Shown here: in pieces, positions 52,416 to 62,483 of the stretch | Layout: each line of letters begins with the position of its first letter | Position numbering within the stretch: the stretch's first letter is position 1 | Source: Thalassospira profundimaris WP0211 | GTDB lineage: Bacteria; Pseudomonadota; Alphaproteobacteria; Rhodospirillales; Thalassospiraceae | DNA length: 64,000 nucleotides | Reading direction: 5' to 3' | NCBI RefSeq assembly: GCF_000300275.1 | Contig: NZ_AMRN01000003.1 | Coordinates: forward strand, 124,001-188,000 | The notes under the pieces: generated by a model | The model's database searches: none | What the model saw: only the letters and a program-made list of their open reading frames with translations | What the model was told of the DNA's origin: nothing | Translations under genes and position numbers: made by a program

Positions 52416-54839
52416 TTATATCCCTGCCTGCTGCGACAACGTGGTCGCCGGTTTGATGCCGACCCCGTCAGACTTGCCCGATTTTGCGTGTAAACGCAAG
52501 GCATTGGCGATCACAATCAGGGATGAGGATGACATGGCGATTGCCGCAAAAAGCGGGGTGACAAACCCTGATACCGCCAGCGGGATCGTGATCACGTTAT
52601 AAGCAAAGGAAAGGGCAAAATTTTGACGGACAAGTCGATCAGCCTTGCGCGCGACATCAATTGCCTCGATCACGGCGCCAAGCCGATCACCCTGAAACAC
52701 GATATCGGCCGCATTTTGCGAAATTTCAGCAGCCGTCGCCGGGGACATTGACGCATGCGCCGCTGCAAGCGCCGGTGCGTCGTTGATACCATCGCCGACC
52801 ATCAAATCATGGTTGCCGCGATCAGCGCGGGCCTGAATATGGTTGGCTTTTTCGGTCGGCGACATCCGTGCCATCCAGCTGGTAATGCCAAGTGTTTCGG
52901 CAAGCTGGCGCACGGTGCTTTCGCGGTCACCCGACAAGAGGGTCATTTCAAAACCACGCGTGCGCAGGGTGTCGATCACTTCGGGTGCGTCGCTGCGCAT
53001 CGTATCGCGGAAGACAAACCGGGTCGGGGCAATGCCCGGCTCAGACAGCCACAATTCCGGTCCGGTAATATCGGATGGCACATCGGCGTTTTCGGCAACA
53101 TCGCAGAAAGCACGACTGCCAAGCCGGATCGGACCCGCGGGACCCTGCATCATCAGGCCAAGGCCAGCTTGTTCGGTAACATTGGTTTGCGGGGTCACGT
53201 TTCCGGCGGCACGCACCAGTGCGCGGGATAACGGATGATTGCTGTTGGCGGCCATGCTGGCGGCAAGCATCAGTTTGTCTTGCTGTGGCTCGCCGACCAG
53301 TTCAGGTTTGCCCGTGGTCAATGTGCCGGTTTTATCGAAAATGATGCCGGTAATCTTGGTCAGTCGTTCAAGGGCGGTTGCCGATTTGACAAGAATACCC
53401 GCACGCAACAGACGCCCGGTCGCAATCACCTGAACCACCGGAACGGCAAGGGCCAATGCGCAGGGGCAGGTAATGATCAGAACCGCGATGGCATTCATCA
53501 GCGCATCCTGCCAGCCAATGCCACCAATCAGCCACCAGCCGATAAAGGTCGCCAGCGACAGGGTATGAACAACCGGCGCATAGGCCTTTGCCACCCGATC
53601 GGCGATCGCGACATATCTGGCACGGCCCTGTTCGGCATTTTCCATCAGACGCACGATTTCGGACAGCAACGTATTGCCACCGGTGGCGGTGACTTCGATA
53701 CGAAGCGGGGCGGAAATATTGGTGGTTCCAGCAAATACGGTGGTGCCCGGACGGGTCAGGACGGGGATGCTTTCACCGGTAATGATGCTGGTATCGACAT
53801 CAGATTGGCCGTCGATCACCTTGCCATCGATGCCGATCCGTTCACCGGCCGCAGCCAGAACGATCATGCCCGGTGTGGCCTTTTGCGGTGCGATCAGGCG
53901 CCGCGTACCATCAGGTTCAATCACGGTGATCGAGCGGGCATTAAGCGACAGAAGATGTTCAGCCGCCGAGCGTGCCTGCCCGCGTGCACGACCATCAAGA
54001 TATCGTCCGATCAGAAGGAAGAACAAAAGGGTAATCGCACTGTCGAAATAGGCATGCGGTTCGCCACGAATGGTTTGTGCCAAGCTCATGCCAAGTGCCA
54101 GAATGACGCCCAGACTGATCGGCACATCCATATTGACCCGGCGATTGCGAATGGCGCCAAAGGCGGATCGATAAAACGGCAATCCGGCATAGGCCGCCGC
54201 AGGCAGCGCGATCAGGGCCGATATCCAGTGAAACAGATCGCGGGTCGCCCCGCCCATGCCCTGAAAATATCCGGCCCACACCGAGACCGACAGCAACATC
54301 ACGTTCCCGGCCGCAAACCCGGCAACCGCCAGACAGCGCAGCAATTCCTTGTTGCGTGAAGTTGTTGCCTGTTCAAGGGCGGCCGGATCAAACGGGATCA
54401 GGCGATAGCCCATTTGCATCACCGGGCGAATGATGTCTTCGATATCGGCGACTTCACCCTGCCAGCTCAGGCGCAGGCGGCGTGTCGTCATATTGACCCG
54501 GGCCTGCAACACGGCACTGTTTCGTTGCAGCAGGGTTTCGATCAGCCAGACACAGGCAGCGCAATGGATGCCGTCGACCATCAGGTTCAGATGATGATGA
54601 CCTTCGGTATCGGTGCTGGCCAGTTCGGTGAAATCAAAGCTTGCGATTTCGTCTTCGTCCGGGCGAAGGGCCCGGACCTTGGGATCAAAGGCACGTCGAT
54701 TGTAATAGGATGTCAGCCCCATTTCGCCCAAGAGCTCAAAAGCGCCAGCACACCCGGCACAACAAAAGTCGGGTGCGGCAGGTGACATGGCTGTCACCGG
54801 CTCGCCGCAATGGCGACAGGGCTGAAGGGCGACGTTCAT
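52416..54839 (-). CDS. ccoI: Copper-transporting P1B ATPase CcoI (FixI)
   Basis: An 807-residue heavy-metal ATPase. An N-terminal Cys-rich cap (CRHCGEPV...CCAGC), then an HMA domain with GIHCAAC, eight transmembrane helices with the copper motif CPC (ITCPCALALA), the phosphorylation site DKTGT, and GDGINDAP. It exports or delivers copper for CcoN assembly. Its ATG overlaps the ccoH stop by 4 nt. Confidence 0.95.
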   Translation of the reverse strand: MNVALQPCRHCGEPVTAMSPAAPDFCCAGCAGAFELLGEMGLTSYYNRRAFDPKVRALRPDEDEIASFDFTELASTDTEGHHHLNLMVDGIHCAACVWLIETLLQRNSAVLQARVNMTTRRLRLSWQGEVADIEDIIRPVMQMGYRLIPFDPAALEQATTSRNKELLRCLAVAGFAAGNVMLLSVSVWAGYFQGMGGATRDLFHWISALIALPAAAYAGLPFYRSAFGAIRNRRVNMDVPISLGVILALGMSLAQTIRGEPHAYFDSAITLLFFLLIGRYLDGRARGQARSAAEHLLSLNARSITVIEPDGTRRLIAPQKATPGMIVLAAAGERIGIDGKVIDGQSDVDTSIITGESIPVLTRPGTTVFAGTTNISAPLRIEVTATGGNTLLSEIVRLMENAEQGRARYVAIADRVAKAYAPVVHTLSLATFIGWWLIGGIGWQDALMNAIAVLIITCPCALALAVPVVQVIATGRLLRAGILVKSATALERLTKITGIIFDKTGTLTTGKPELVGEPQQDKLMLAASMAANSNHPLSRALVRAAGNVTPQTNVTEQAGLGLMMQGPAGPIRLGSRAFCDVAENADVPSDITGPELWLSEPGIAPTRFVFRDTMRSDAPEVIDTLRTRGFEMTLLSGDRESTVRQLAETLGITSWMARMSPTEKANHIQARADRGNHDLMVGDGINDAPALAAAHASMSPATAAEISQNAADIVFQGDRLGAVIEAIDVARKADRLVRQNFALSFAYNVITIPLAVSGFVTPLFAAIAMSSSSLIVIANALRLHAKSGKSDGVGIKPATTLSQQAGI

Positions 54840-55354
54840 GGATTTACGACGACATACTCGACAGTTTGATAATCATCCCCCATCGCGTTGGCGATGGTGC
54901 GCAATTGCCAACGACCATAAACCGGGAAGGCAGCACTTGCACGATATTCACCCGGTGCGATTTCGGCCATCGCGATGGTGGTATCAAGATCATCACGATC
55001 CGCCCGCGACATCACAATGGACATTTTCGCCCCGGTGATCGGATTGGAATCTTTGTCGCGGAACAGGACGGTGATGGTGCCGTTTTGATCAATGACACCA
55101 TCGACACTAAGCTTGCTGCGCCAGCCAAGTTCTTCCTGACGGGCAGCACCGGAAATGGCCGCGTTATAGTTGTTGCCTTCTTCGAAGGCATGTTTGGTCA
55201 CAAGGCCATTCCAGCTGGTCATCGAAAAGGTGATCAGCGAGATATTGGCAATCAGCATGACGGCGAAGCCGCCGACAAAATACCACGGAATCCAGCGATC
55301 CGACTTGCGCGGTCCATTCTGATCTGTGGAAGGTGATGTCATCTGCATTGCCAT
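54836..55354 (-). CDS. ccoH: cbb3 assembly protein CcoH (FixH)
   Basis: A 172-residue FixH-family protein. After a basic N-terminal cytoplasmic stretch comes one helix (WYFVGGFAVMLIANISLITF, about 24-43) with the characteristic WNGLVTKHAFEEGNNYN, and a periplasmic Ig-like domain. It interacts with CcoI and the oxidase during copper insertion. AGGAGA precedes the ATG at 55354. Confidence 0.93.
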   Translation of the reverse strand: MAMQMTSPSTDQNGPRKSDRWIPWYFVGGFAVMLIANISLITFSMTSWNGLVTKHAFEEGNNYNAAISGAARQEELGWRSKLSVDGVIDQNGTITVLFRDKDSNPITGAKMSIVMSRADRDDLDTTIAMAEIAPGEYRASAAFPVYGRWQLRTIANAMGDDYQTVEYVVVNP

Positions 55355-55386
55355 ATCTTGTCTCCTGAACTGAAACGCTTTTGCGA

Positions 55387-56892
55387 TCAGCGGTCGTTTT
55401 CCGGACCGGCGAACACTGTATCATATGTTTCGGTGTTACCGGTTTCCTTATCGGTCACCGTGAATTCAAATGGTGTCGATTTACCATCAAGTGTTTGGGG
55501 ATCAGCTGCCACAAAGACACGGAAACTGCCGACCCGGTCGGGGGCCACGTCCAGATCATAGGTGCCGTCCTGGTTCGGGGTCAGGCCGATGATCTGGAAA
55601 TCAGTTGCGTCAATCCCTTCAAGCGACAGAACATAGGTTTTTTCTGCCTGTTCCTTGTTGAGAACCTTAAGGGTATAGCCGTTGCGCACGTCACCATCAG
55701 ACAGGGCAACGAACAGCGGGTTACGGTCGCGCAGAACATTGAGTTCAAGCACCGAGCGGTTGGCAAGACCAAACATCATGACCACGGCAATGATCACCAG
55801 CAGCAATGAATAGAAGATGGTGCGCGGGCGAATGATGCGCACGCGGGTCGCCTTGCCCTGTGAACGAAGCTGGGAGTTCTGGACCGAGTCGAACCGAACC
55901 AGATCGCGCGGAAAGCCGACCTTGTCCATCATCTCGTTGCAGGCATCGATGCACAGCCCACAGCCAATGCACTCCAGTTGCAAGCCGTCGCGGATATCAA
56001 TGCCGGTCGGGCAAACGTTCACGCAGGCGTGGCAGTCGATGCAGTGACCGGTTTCGGGCACTTCGCCGCGCACAAGGTTCTTACGTTTGATTGGGCCACG
56101 CGTTTCCCCGCGCCAGCTTTCATAGGTGACGATCATGCTTTCATCATCAAGCATGGCGGACTGGAAACGCGGCCACGGGCACATATAGGTGCAAACCTGT
56201 TCACGTGCCCAGCCTGCCAGAAGGTAGGTCGAGCCCGTCAGGAATGCGATGGTGACATACGTGCCAAAGGTTGCGTTGGCGGTGAAGATATCGACCATCA
56301 CGGTCGGGGCATCGTGGAAATAAAGGACAAAAGCACCACCGGTCGCCATGGAAATGGCGATCCATGCCACATGTGTTGCCCCGACTTTCCAGATTTTTTC
56401 CAGCGTCCATTTCGATTTGTCGAGACGAACACGTGCGTTGCGGTCACCCTGGATATAGCGTTCCACCAACATGAACAGGTCGGTCCAAACCGTTTGCGGG
56501 CATCCATAGCCGCACCAGATACGCCCGAACAACGACGTGGCCAGAAACAGCCCAACGGCAGCCATGATCAGGATGCCGGTGATGTAATAGACTTCCTGCG
56601 GCCAGATTTCGATGAAGAAGAAATAGGCACGCCCCAGATCCATATCGATCAGAACGGCCTGATCCGGTGCGCTTGGTCCACGGTCCCAGCGCAGCCATGG
56701 CACGACCCAGTAAATGCCCAGAAGTGCAATCAGCGCAAACCACTTCAGATTCCGGAAACGTCCTGAGACGCGCTTCGGATAGACTTTGTCGCGCTTTTTA
56801 TAAAGCGGGACTTCATCGTAATCGCCTTCGTCGACGATGTGCGGGACGTTTTTGGGTTCGATATCTGGTTGCTGCAAAGTGGACATGGCCAT
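55387..56892 (-). CDS. ccoG: cbb3 accessory iron-sulfur protein CcoG (FixG/RdxA)
   Basis: A 501-residue protein with about five membrane helices and two polyferredoxin sites: CIDCHACVNVCP and CIGCGLCIDACNE. FGRIWCGYGCPQTVWTDLFMLVERYIQG is the family block, and the C-terminal ~120 residues form a periplasmic Ig-like domain. CcoG reduces copper for oxidase assembly. A second in-frame ATG at 56886 is possible. First gene of ccoGHIS; an FNR-like box lies 176 nt upstream. Confidence 0.94.
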   Translation of the reverse strand: MAMSTLQQPDIEPKNVPHIVDEGDYDEVPLYKKRDKVYPKRVSGRFRNLKWFALIALLGIYWVVPWLRWDRGPSAPDQAVLIDMDLGRAYFFFIEIWPQEVYYITGILIMAAVGLFLATSLFGRIWCGYGCPQTVWTDLFMLVERYIQGDRNARVRLDKSKWTLEKIWKVGATHVAWIAISMATGGAFVLYFHDAPTVMVDIFTANATFGTYVTIAFLTGSTYLLAGWAREQVCTYMCPWPRFQSAMLDDESMIVTYESWRGETRGPIKRKNLVRGEVPETGHCIDCHACVNVCPTGIDIRDGLQLECIGCGLCIDACNEMMDKVGFPRDLVRFDSVQNSQLRSQGKATRVRIIRPRTIFYSLLLVIIAVVMMFGLANRSVLELNVLRDRNPLFVALSDGDVRNGYTLKVLNKEQAEKTYVLSLEGIDATDFQIIGLTPNQDGTYDLDVAPDRVGSFRVFVAADPQTLDGKSTPFEFTVTDKETGNTETYDTVFAGPENDR

Positions 56893-57067
56893 GTTCGCTA
56901 CCTGGTTGTTGCTCTGAACCTTGCGACTGCTCTCTGTGCGGGGCGAACCCGCCAGTCGCTTTGAAGGTTGGTCTGTCAGGAGAACTTGGGTTTCTGGCAG
57001 CTTTGCAGAGCAAACTCTAATTATTCAAATCTCAGGCAGAAAATACGAGAGACCCGGCTTGCTCACC

Positions 57068-57081
57068 ATGACACATGTCAA
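57068..57081 (-). promoter_or_regulatory. FNR/FixK-like box before ccoG
   Basis: On the minus strand TTGACATGTGTCAT fits TTGAY-N4-RTCAA at nine of ten specified bases. It is 176 nt before ccoG and lies after the ccoP terminator, so ccoGHIS has its own low-oxygen promoter. Confidence 0.6.
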
Positions 57082-57132
57082 TTTATTAGCCGATATTGGT
57101 ATGAATTGTTGTGGGTGAGCCGCCCGGCAAAG

Positions 57133-57167
57133 AAAAAGGCCCGCGATTACAAATCACGGGCCTTTTT
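57133..57167 (-). terminator. Terminator of ccoNOQP
   Basis: 11-bp stem AAAAAGGCCCG / CGGGCCTTTTT extended by GAT/ATC after one mismatch, 26 nt past the ccoP stop; T tracts on both sides. Confidence 0.93.
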
Positions 57168-57192
57168 GAAAAAGTTGTATTTGAACGCGGAC

Positions 57193-58065
57193 TTACTGGC
57201 CGCCACCGAGCGAGTGGACATAAACCGTCAGCATTTTGATGGTTTCTTCGTCCAGACGGCCTTCCCATGCCGGCATTACGCCGCGACGGGAATTCATGAC
57301 CGTTTCGGTGATGGTTTCTTTCGAACCACCATAGAGCCAGATGGCATCCGTCAGGTTCGGTGCACCGAGATCCTGAACGCCCTTGGCATCGTCACCGTGG
57401 CAAGAAGCGCAGTTTTCCTCAAAGACCACCGCACCGCGATCGGCAGCAGCGGCGTCAGTTGCACGGTCCGTGAAGGACAGAACATATTGAACCACATCTT
57501 CGATCTGGTCGCGTTCAAGCAGTTCGTCACGCCCAAATGCCGGCATATCATTGAAGCGGGTATCTTCATTGGCATCCCAGCGCACACCGACATGCAGTGT
57601 CTGGTTGATGGCATCAAGCGTCCCGCCCCAAAGCCACGCATCGTCCTGAAGCGACGGGAAGCCCGGGTTACCCGAACCACCGGTGCCATGGCACGGTGCG
57701 CAGTTATCAGCGAAAACGGCCTTGCCGCCAGCCATGGAGAAGTTCAGAAGTTCGCTGTCATTGGCGATTTCCGATACATCCAGGGCAGCCAGACGTTCCA
57801 TGTAAGGTGCACGTTCGGCCGCAACACTGGCCATGGTTTCGTGCAGTTCGGTACGGTTGGTGGTGCCAAACATACCTTTGAGGTAGTCATTGGCAGTCGG
57901 CCAGGACGGGTAAACCACCCAGTAACCAACAGACCAGATGACGGTGATCCAGAAGACATAGACCCACCAGGACGGCAGCGGAGTATTCAGTTCCTTGATG
58001 CCATCCCATTCATGACCGGTGGTATCTGTGCCGGATACCTGATCTTTCTCGACTTTTGTCGACAT
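57193..58065 (-). CDS. ccoP: cbb3 oxidase diheme subunit CcoP
   Basis: A 290-residue membrane-anchored diheme cytochrome c. One helix (about 33-52) after a short cytoplasmic part, then two cytochrome c domains with CAPCH (122-126) and CASCH (219-223). It accepts electrons from the bc1 complex and passes them to CcoO. Fourth gene of ccoNOQP, 15 nt after ccoQ. Confidence 0.96.
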   Translation of the reverse strand: MSTKVEKDQVSGTDTTGHEWDGIKELNTPLPSWWVYVFWITVIWSVGYWVVYPSWPTANDYLKGMFGTTNRTELHETMASVAAERAPYMERLAALDVSEIANDSELLNFSMAGGKAVFADNCAPCHGTGGSGNPGFPSLQDDAWLWGGTLDAINQTLHVGVRWDANEDTRFNDMPAFGRDELLERDQIEDVVQYVLSFTDRATDAAAADRGAVVFEENCASCHGDDAKGVQDLGAPNLTDAIWLYGGSKETITETVMNSRRGVMPAWEGRLDEETIKMLTVYVHSLGGGQ

Positions 58066-58080
58066 TGCTCTGTTCTCCCC

Positions 58081-58242
58081 TCAATCCTGATCCCGGAAGG
58101 GGATCTGCGCATGCGATTCCATGTCCTTGTTGCGCTTTTTGCTTGGCCACATGACCCAGGCAATAATTGCGCCGAACAGCAGCATCAGCCACAGACCCCA
58201 CAGAGGGCGGAAAAAGTCAGCGAGTTGCGTAAAGAATTCCAT
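58081..58242 (-). CDS. ccoQ: cbb3 oxidase subunit CcoQ
   Basis: A 53-residue protein too short for a usual ORF scan. The translation starts MEFFTQLADFFRPLWGLWLM and has a single helix through IIAWVMWP, then a basic/acidic tail. It lies precisely between ccoO and ccoP with a 15-nt gap on each side, and AAGGGGA precedes the ATG. CcoQ stabilises the cbb3 complex against oxygen. Confidence 0.92.
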   Translation of the reverse strand: MEFFTQLADFFRPLWGLWLMLLFGAIIAWVMWPSKKRNKDMESHAQIPFRDQD

Positions 58243-58257
58243 GACGATCCCCTTGCA

Positions 58258-58989
58258 TTAGCGCAGGTTCATCTGCGGGTTATAGGTGGTGAAGTCGACC
58301 ATCCGGCCCAGGACCTGCAGGTATGCGACAAGCGCATCCATTTCGGTCAATTCTGCCGGGTTGCCGTCAAAGTCACCTGTTGCCGCATTCGGATAGCGCG
58401 CGAGGAAATCATCGTCATAGGCCGCATCCTCGCTGGCCTGCAGATACAGGTCTGCCTTGGCTGCCTCGATCATCTCGTCTGTGTAGGGGACACCTACCAT
58501 CTTGAGGGTCTCGAGATGTGCCTGAGCGTCATCGAAATTCAGTTTGCGTTCCGCCAGGAACGGATAACCCGGCATGATCGATTCCGGCACAACAGCGCGC
58601 GGGTCAATCAGGTGGGCCACATGCCATGCATTGGAATATTTTCCGCCGACACGTGCCAGATCCGGACCGGTTCGTTTTGACCCCCACTGGAACGGATGGT
58701 CATACATCGATTCTGCTGCAAGGCTGTAATGGCCATAACGTTCGACCTCGTCACGGAACGGACGGATCTGTTGGGAATGGCAGTTATAGCAACCTTCGCG
58801 GAGATAGATGTTACGACCGGCCTGTTCGAGTGGCGAATAGGGACGGACACCTTCCACTTTCTCAATGGTCTGTTCCATCGTGAACAACGGTACAATTTCA
58901 ACGATACCGCCGATGATGATGGTCAGGAAAATACCAAGGATCAGAAAGAAGACGTTCTTTTCTACGATATGGTGTTTTTTAAGAAGCAT
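58258..58989 (-). CDS. ccoO: cbb3 oxidase monoheme subunit CcoO
   Basis: A 243-residue membrane-anchored cytochrome c. One N-terminal helix (about 13-33) and one heme motif CYNCH (67-71) followed by [18 protein letters not shown], the CcoO signature. It passes electrons from CcoP to CcoN. It starts 14 nt after ccoN. Confidence 0.96.
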   Translation of the reverse strand: MLLKKHHIVEKNVFFLILGIFLTIIIGGIVEIVPLFTMEQTIEKVEGVRPYSPLEQAGRNIYLREGCYNCHSQQIRPFRDEVERYGHYSLAAESMYDHPFQWGSKRTGPDLARVGGKYSNAWHVAHLIDPRAVVPESIMPGYPFLAERKLNFDDAQAHLETLKMVGVPYTDEMIEAAKADLYLQASEDAAYDDDFLARYPNAATGDFDGNPAELTEMDALVAYLQVLGRMVDFTTYNPQMNLR

Positions 58990-59003
58990 CTCTGGTTCCC
59001 CCC

Positions 59004-60476
59004 TTATTCGGCTGCAACGGGTGCAGGTGTGCCGATTGGTGCTTCGTTACGGAGGTCACCCTTGATGGTCTTGTAGATGTTCCAGACCATCAGCAGCGAA
59101 CCCAGCAAGAACAGCAGGCCACCGGTTGCACGAATGATGTAGTAGGGATGCATTGCCTCGACAGTTTCGATGAAGGAATACTGCAAGAAGCCAAGGTCGT
59201 CATAGGCGCGCCACATCAGGCCCTGCATGATCCCCGAAACCCACATCGAGGTGATGTAAAGAACGATCCCGATGGTACCGAGCCAGAAGTGATGGGCCAC
59301 GAGGCGCATCGAATACAGGCGTTCACGGTGCCAAAGGACCGGGATCAGGAAGTAGATCGCACCGAACGATACGAAGGCAACCCAGCCAAGCGCACCGGAA
59401 TGCACGTGACCAATGGTCCAGTCGGTATAGTGCGACAGGCCGTTGACCGCCTTGATCGACATGACCGGGCCTTCGAAGGTCGACATGCCGTAGAAACCGA
59501 CAGCCGCGACCATGAAGCGCAGAACCGGATCCGTGCGCAGTTTGTCCCAGGCGCCCGAAAGCGTCATCAGACCGTTGATCATCCCGCCCCATGACGGCAT
59601 CCACAGCATGATCGAGAAGGTCATGCCAAGGGTCTGTGCCCAGTCAGGAAGTGCGGTGTAGTGCAGGTGGTGCGGACCAGCCCAGATATACAGGAAGATC
59701 AGCGCCCAGAAGTGGATGATCGACAGGCGATAGGAATAAACCGGACGTTCGGCACGTTTCGGAATGAAGTAGTACATCATGCCGAGGAAGCCAGCCGTCA
59801 GGAAGAAGCCCACAGCGTTATGGCCGTACCACCACTGGGTCAATGCATCCTGCACGCCCGAGAACATCGAATAGGACTTCGTGCCCATGAACGAGACCGG
59901 AATGGCAAGGTTATTGCCAAGATGGAGCATCGCAATGGTCACGATGAAGGCCAGATAGAACCAGTTCGCGACGTAAATGTGCGGCTCGGTACGTTTCAAA
60001 AGGGTGCCGACAAACATTGCCAGATAGCAAACCCAGACGATCGTGATCCAGATATCAACGAACCATTCCGGTTCGGCATATTCACGACCCTGGGTCACAC
60101 CGGTAACATAACCGATGGCCGCCATCACGATGAACAGCTGGTACCCCCAGAACACGAACGCCGGAAGTGCGCGGCCGCCATAAAGCGGTGCGCGGCAGGT
60201 ACGCTGCACGACATAAAATGACGTTGCCAGAAGCGCGTTACCGCCAAAGGCAAAGATCACTGCCGAGGTGTGCAGCGGACGCAGGCGTCCGAAGTTCAGA
60301 AATTCTGTATCAAAATTGAGAACCGGAAATGCGAGCTGCCATGCAATGACATCGCCCACCAAAAATCCGACTACTCCCCAAAATACGGTCGCAAGTGCGG
60401 CCCAGCGCACAACGTCCATATTATAATTGACAGCAACTGAAGGCGATGCTGCCTGTGCCATGCTCCCCTGGCTCAT
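59004..60476 (-). CDS. ccoN: cbb3 cytochrome c oxidase catalytic subunit CcoN
   Basis: A 490-residue heme-copper oxidase core with about 12 helices. [21 protein letters not shown] carries a heme b ligand His, and [20 protein letters not shown] with [10 protein letters not shown] and [18 protein letters not shown] hold CuB and heme ligands. It reduces oxygen at high affinity in the inner membrane. The start at 60476 follows GGGAGTCAAGC; an upstream in-frame extension to 60680 has no family match and is rejected. FNR box 215 nt upstream. Confidence 0.97.
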   Translation of the reverse strand: MSQGSMAQAASPSVAVNYNMDVVRWAALATVFWGVVGFLVGDVIAWQLAFPVLNFDTEFLNFGRLRPLHTSAVIFAFGGNALLATSFYVVQRTCRAPLYGGRALPAFVFWGYQLFIVMAAIGYVTGVTQGREYAEPEWFVDIWITIVWVCYLAMFVGTLLKRTEPHIYVANWFYLAFIVTIAMLHLGNNLAIPVSFMGTKSYSMFSGVQDALTQWWYGHNAVGFFLTAGFLGMMYYFIPKRAERPVYSYRLSIIHFWALIFLYIWAGPHHLHYTALPDWAQTLGMTFSIMLWMPSWGGMINGLMTLSGAWDKLRTDPVLRFMVAAVGFYGMSTFEGPVMSIKAVNGLSHYTDWTIGHVHSGALGWVAFVSFGAIYFLIPVLWHRERLYSMRLVAHHFWLGTIGIVLYITSMWVSGIMQGLMWRAYDDLGFLQYSFIETVEAMHPYYIIRATGGLLFLLGSLLMVWNIYKTIKGDLRNEAPIGTPAPVAAE

Positions 60477-60690
60477 GCTTGACTCCCGTTCAAGGTGGTC
60501 GGGTGAACTGCCCAAAACCCTCTCGGGCAGCTTCAATAGTCCCGATGAACCGACGACCTTCTTGATCTTCGGTCCACCTGCACAAAAAGCCCCACCCAAA
60601 ATGCACCTTGTCTGAAAGTCAGGGCGCGTTATTCCGGGCGAGGTTTCCCAATTCGTTCGGCGAGTATGCGGACAGTTCATCCAAAAGCCA

Positions 60691-60704
60691 TTGACCTACG
60701 TCAA
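60691..60704 (-). promoter_or_regulatory. FNR/FixK box before ccoN
   Basis: TTGACCTACGTCAA, a perfect match to TTGAY-N4-RTCAA. It sits about 215 nt before ccoN, so ccoN mRNA would have a leader of about 175 nt, which also holds a CTGCCC/GGGCAG hairpin (60508-60530). Confidence 0.75.
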
Positions 60705-60812
60705 TCTCGGCTTGCAAACCCGTCAGAAATTCAATCGGCGGAAACGTATTGGCCCTTCGGCTGGGTACTTCTGTACTGGCTGTGTTTATGCGCGCCAAAC
60801 CCTCAAAAGGTG

Positions 60813-60826
60813 TTGATGCACATCAA
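60813..60826 (+). promoter_or_regulatory. FNR box before the gene at 60880
   Basis: TTGATGCACATCAA is a perfect consensus FNR site. Its centre lies 60 nt before the ATG at 60880; a class-II start site 41.5 nt downstream would be near 60861, with a leader of about 20 nt. It should not serve ccoN, which has its own box. Confidence 0.8.
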
Positions 60827-60879
60827 GGTGGGGCCGATTTATTTGCGGCATGATCTGCTAAATTCCAGAGGGCAGGATC

Positions 60880-61386
60880 ATGTCAGAAGCCTATAAGTCA
60901 CTTCCACTTACAGCACAGACCGCGGATATGACATATCCGCTGGTTCAGATGTTGAAAGTCGACATGTCTTTTGACCGTTGGCGTGCATTCGTCGATCAGT
61001 ATTGCATGCCGGTTAACAAGGAGTCCGTTGGTGCAGGCACCGACGGTGATGACATCCTCTGGCAGCGTGAGCGCGGCATCATCGTGATCGCCAACGAGCG
61101 TGGCTATATCCATGGACTGTTTTCGTATTATGTCCGCGATGACATGACCGATGGCGTTGTCTTGCATGTCGACAATGTGATGGCGGTTGAAATCGTGTCG
61201 GGCGACTATGTTCTTGATGCGATGCGCGACGCCATGAGCCGACTTGCCCGTGTGCATGCCTGCAGTAATGTCTATGTCTCGCTTGGTGAACCGGATGAAC
61301 GTCTCAGGGAATATTTTTCCCGGGCCGGCTATGCGCCAAGCAAGGTGCGCTATTGTGCGCCAGCAAGCCCGCGCTTGACGGCCTAG
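60880..61386 (+). CDS. Unrecognised protein with a perfect FNR box
   Basis: A 168-residue soluble protein with no signal peptide or membrane helix. The start at 60880 follows GAGGGCAGG. Blocks such as WQRERGIIVIANERGYIHGLFSYYVRDD, VLHVDNVMAVEIVSGDYVLDAMRDAM and LREYFSRAGYAPSKVRY give a mixed alpha/beta look and could be an acetyltransferase-like (GNAT) fold, since the final FSRAGYAPSK resembles the end of that fold; I do not see a firm acetyl-CoA-binding loop. It is divergent from ccoNOQP with its own FNR box, so it is expected to be induced at low oxygen. Confidence 0.8.
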   Translation: MSEAYKSLPLTAQTADMTYPLVQMLKVDMSFDRWRAFVDQYCMPVNKESVGAGTDGDDILWQRERGIIVIANERGYIHGLFSYYVRDDMTDGVVLHVDNVMAVEIVSGDYVLDAMRDAMSRLARVHACSNVYVSLGEPDERLREYFSRAGYAPSKVRYCAPASPRLTA

Positions 61387-61486
61387 AGTTCAATCCAAGT
61401 CTGACCTTTTCCGATTTGATAAAACGCCCGCTCTGTCGGGAATTCCAACTGTGGACGCCTTGCGCAATCAGGATTATAAGGCGGGT

Positions 61487-62332
61487 ATGAACGGTATTCC
61501 TTTTGTCAAAATGCATGGTTTGGGAAATGATTTCGTTGTCTTTGACGGACGACGCGATCCCGCTGTGCTTGATCTTGATGACGCGACCGCTGCCCGTATT
61601 GCCGATCGCAAAACCGGGGTTGGTTGCGATCAGTTGATCGTTATCGAACCGGCCCGCGATGATTTGGCCGATGCCTTCATGCGCATTCGCAACAATGATG
61701 GCGGCGAGGTTCAGGCGTGTGGCAATGCGACCCGCTGTGTGGCCAATATCGTCATGGGCGAGCTTGGCCGCAAAGACGTAATCATTGAAACCGTTGTCGG
61801 TTTGCTGGATGCCAATGGTCTGGCTGATGGCCGTGTCACGGTTGATATGGGGCAGGTCAAACTGGATTGGCGTGACATTCCGCTGGCCGAGGCGGTCGAT
61901 ACCAACCACATCCCGCTTTCACTCGGCCCGCTCTCGGATGCGGTGGGTGTTAATGTCGGCAATCCGCATGGTGTTTTCTTTGTTGATGATGCCGAGTCCA
62001 TTGATATCGAGAAATTCGGTCCGGTGCTTGAACATCACGAAATGTTCCCGGAACGCGCCAATATCGAAGTTTGCAGCATTATTGATGAAAACAAGATCCG
62101 TATGCGTGTTTGGGAACGTGGTGTCGGCGTGACCCGTGCGTGTGGGACGGGCGCCTGTGCGGCTGGTGTTGCGGCGGCACGCCGCTGCCTGACCGGTCGC
62201 AAGGTCGAAGTGATCCTTGATGGCGGGCCACTGACCATTGAATGGCTGCCCGATGATCATGTGTTGATGACCGGCCCGGTCGCGACCAGTTTTTCTGGCT
62301 TTTTGCACGCGTCCCTTCTGGGAAACCATTGA
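61487..62332 (+). CDS. dapF: Diaminopimelate epimerase
   Basis: A 281-residue DapF. Catalytic cysteines are in ACGNATR (Cys78) and in TRACGTGACA (about residue 222); FVKMHGLGNDFVVFD at the start is characteristic. It interconverts LL- and meso-diaminopimelate for lysine and peptidoglycan. The start at 61487 precedes the conserved block; a GTG at 61451 adds 12 residues and is less likely. Confidence 0.96.
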   Translation: MNGIPFVKMHGLGNDFVVFDGRRDPAVLDLDDATAARIADRKTGVGCDQLIVIEPARDDLADAFMRIRNNDGGEVQACGNATRCVANIVMGELGRKDVIIETVVGLLDANGLADGRVTVDMGQVKLDWRDIPLAEAVDTNHIPLSLGPLSDAVGVNVGNPHGVFFVDDAESIDIEKFGPVLEHHEMFPERANIEVCSIIDENKIRMRVWERGVGVTRACGTGACAAGVAAARRCLTGRKVEVILDGGPLTIEWLPDDHVLMTGPVATSFSGFLHASLLGNH

Positions 62333-62483
62333 TCAGGTTTTCCTGATTGGTCTTTTTGCCGATTTGATCTGGCCTTGCGTCGGATGAGGTGATCGGGCAA
62401 AACAAGGCGCATCAGGATTTGGTTCAATCCATGTCGGGACACCCAATCCCGTCTTTTGTGAAACTCAAAAGCAGGTTCAGATA

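Noticed and set aside
56968-58680. 570-codon frame opposite ccoP-ccoQ-ccoO
   Set aside because: Covers three genes with heme motifs on the other strand.
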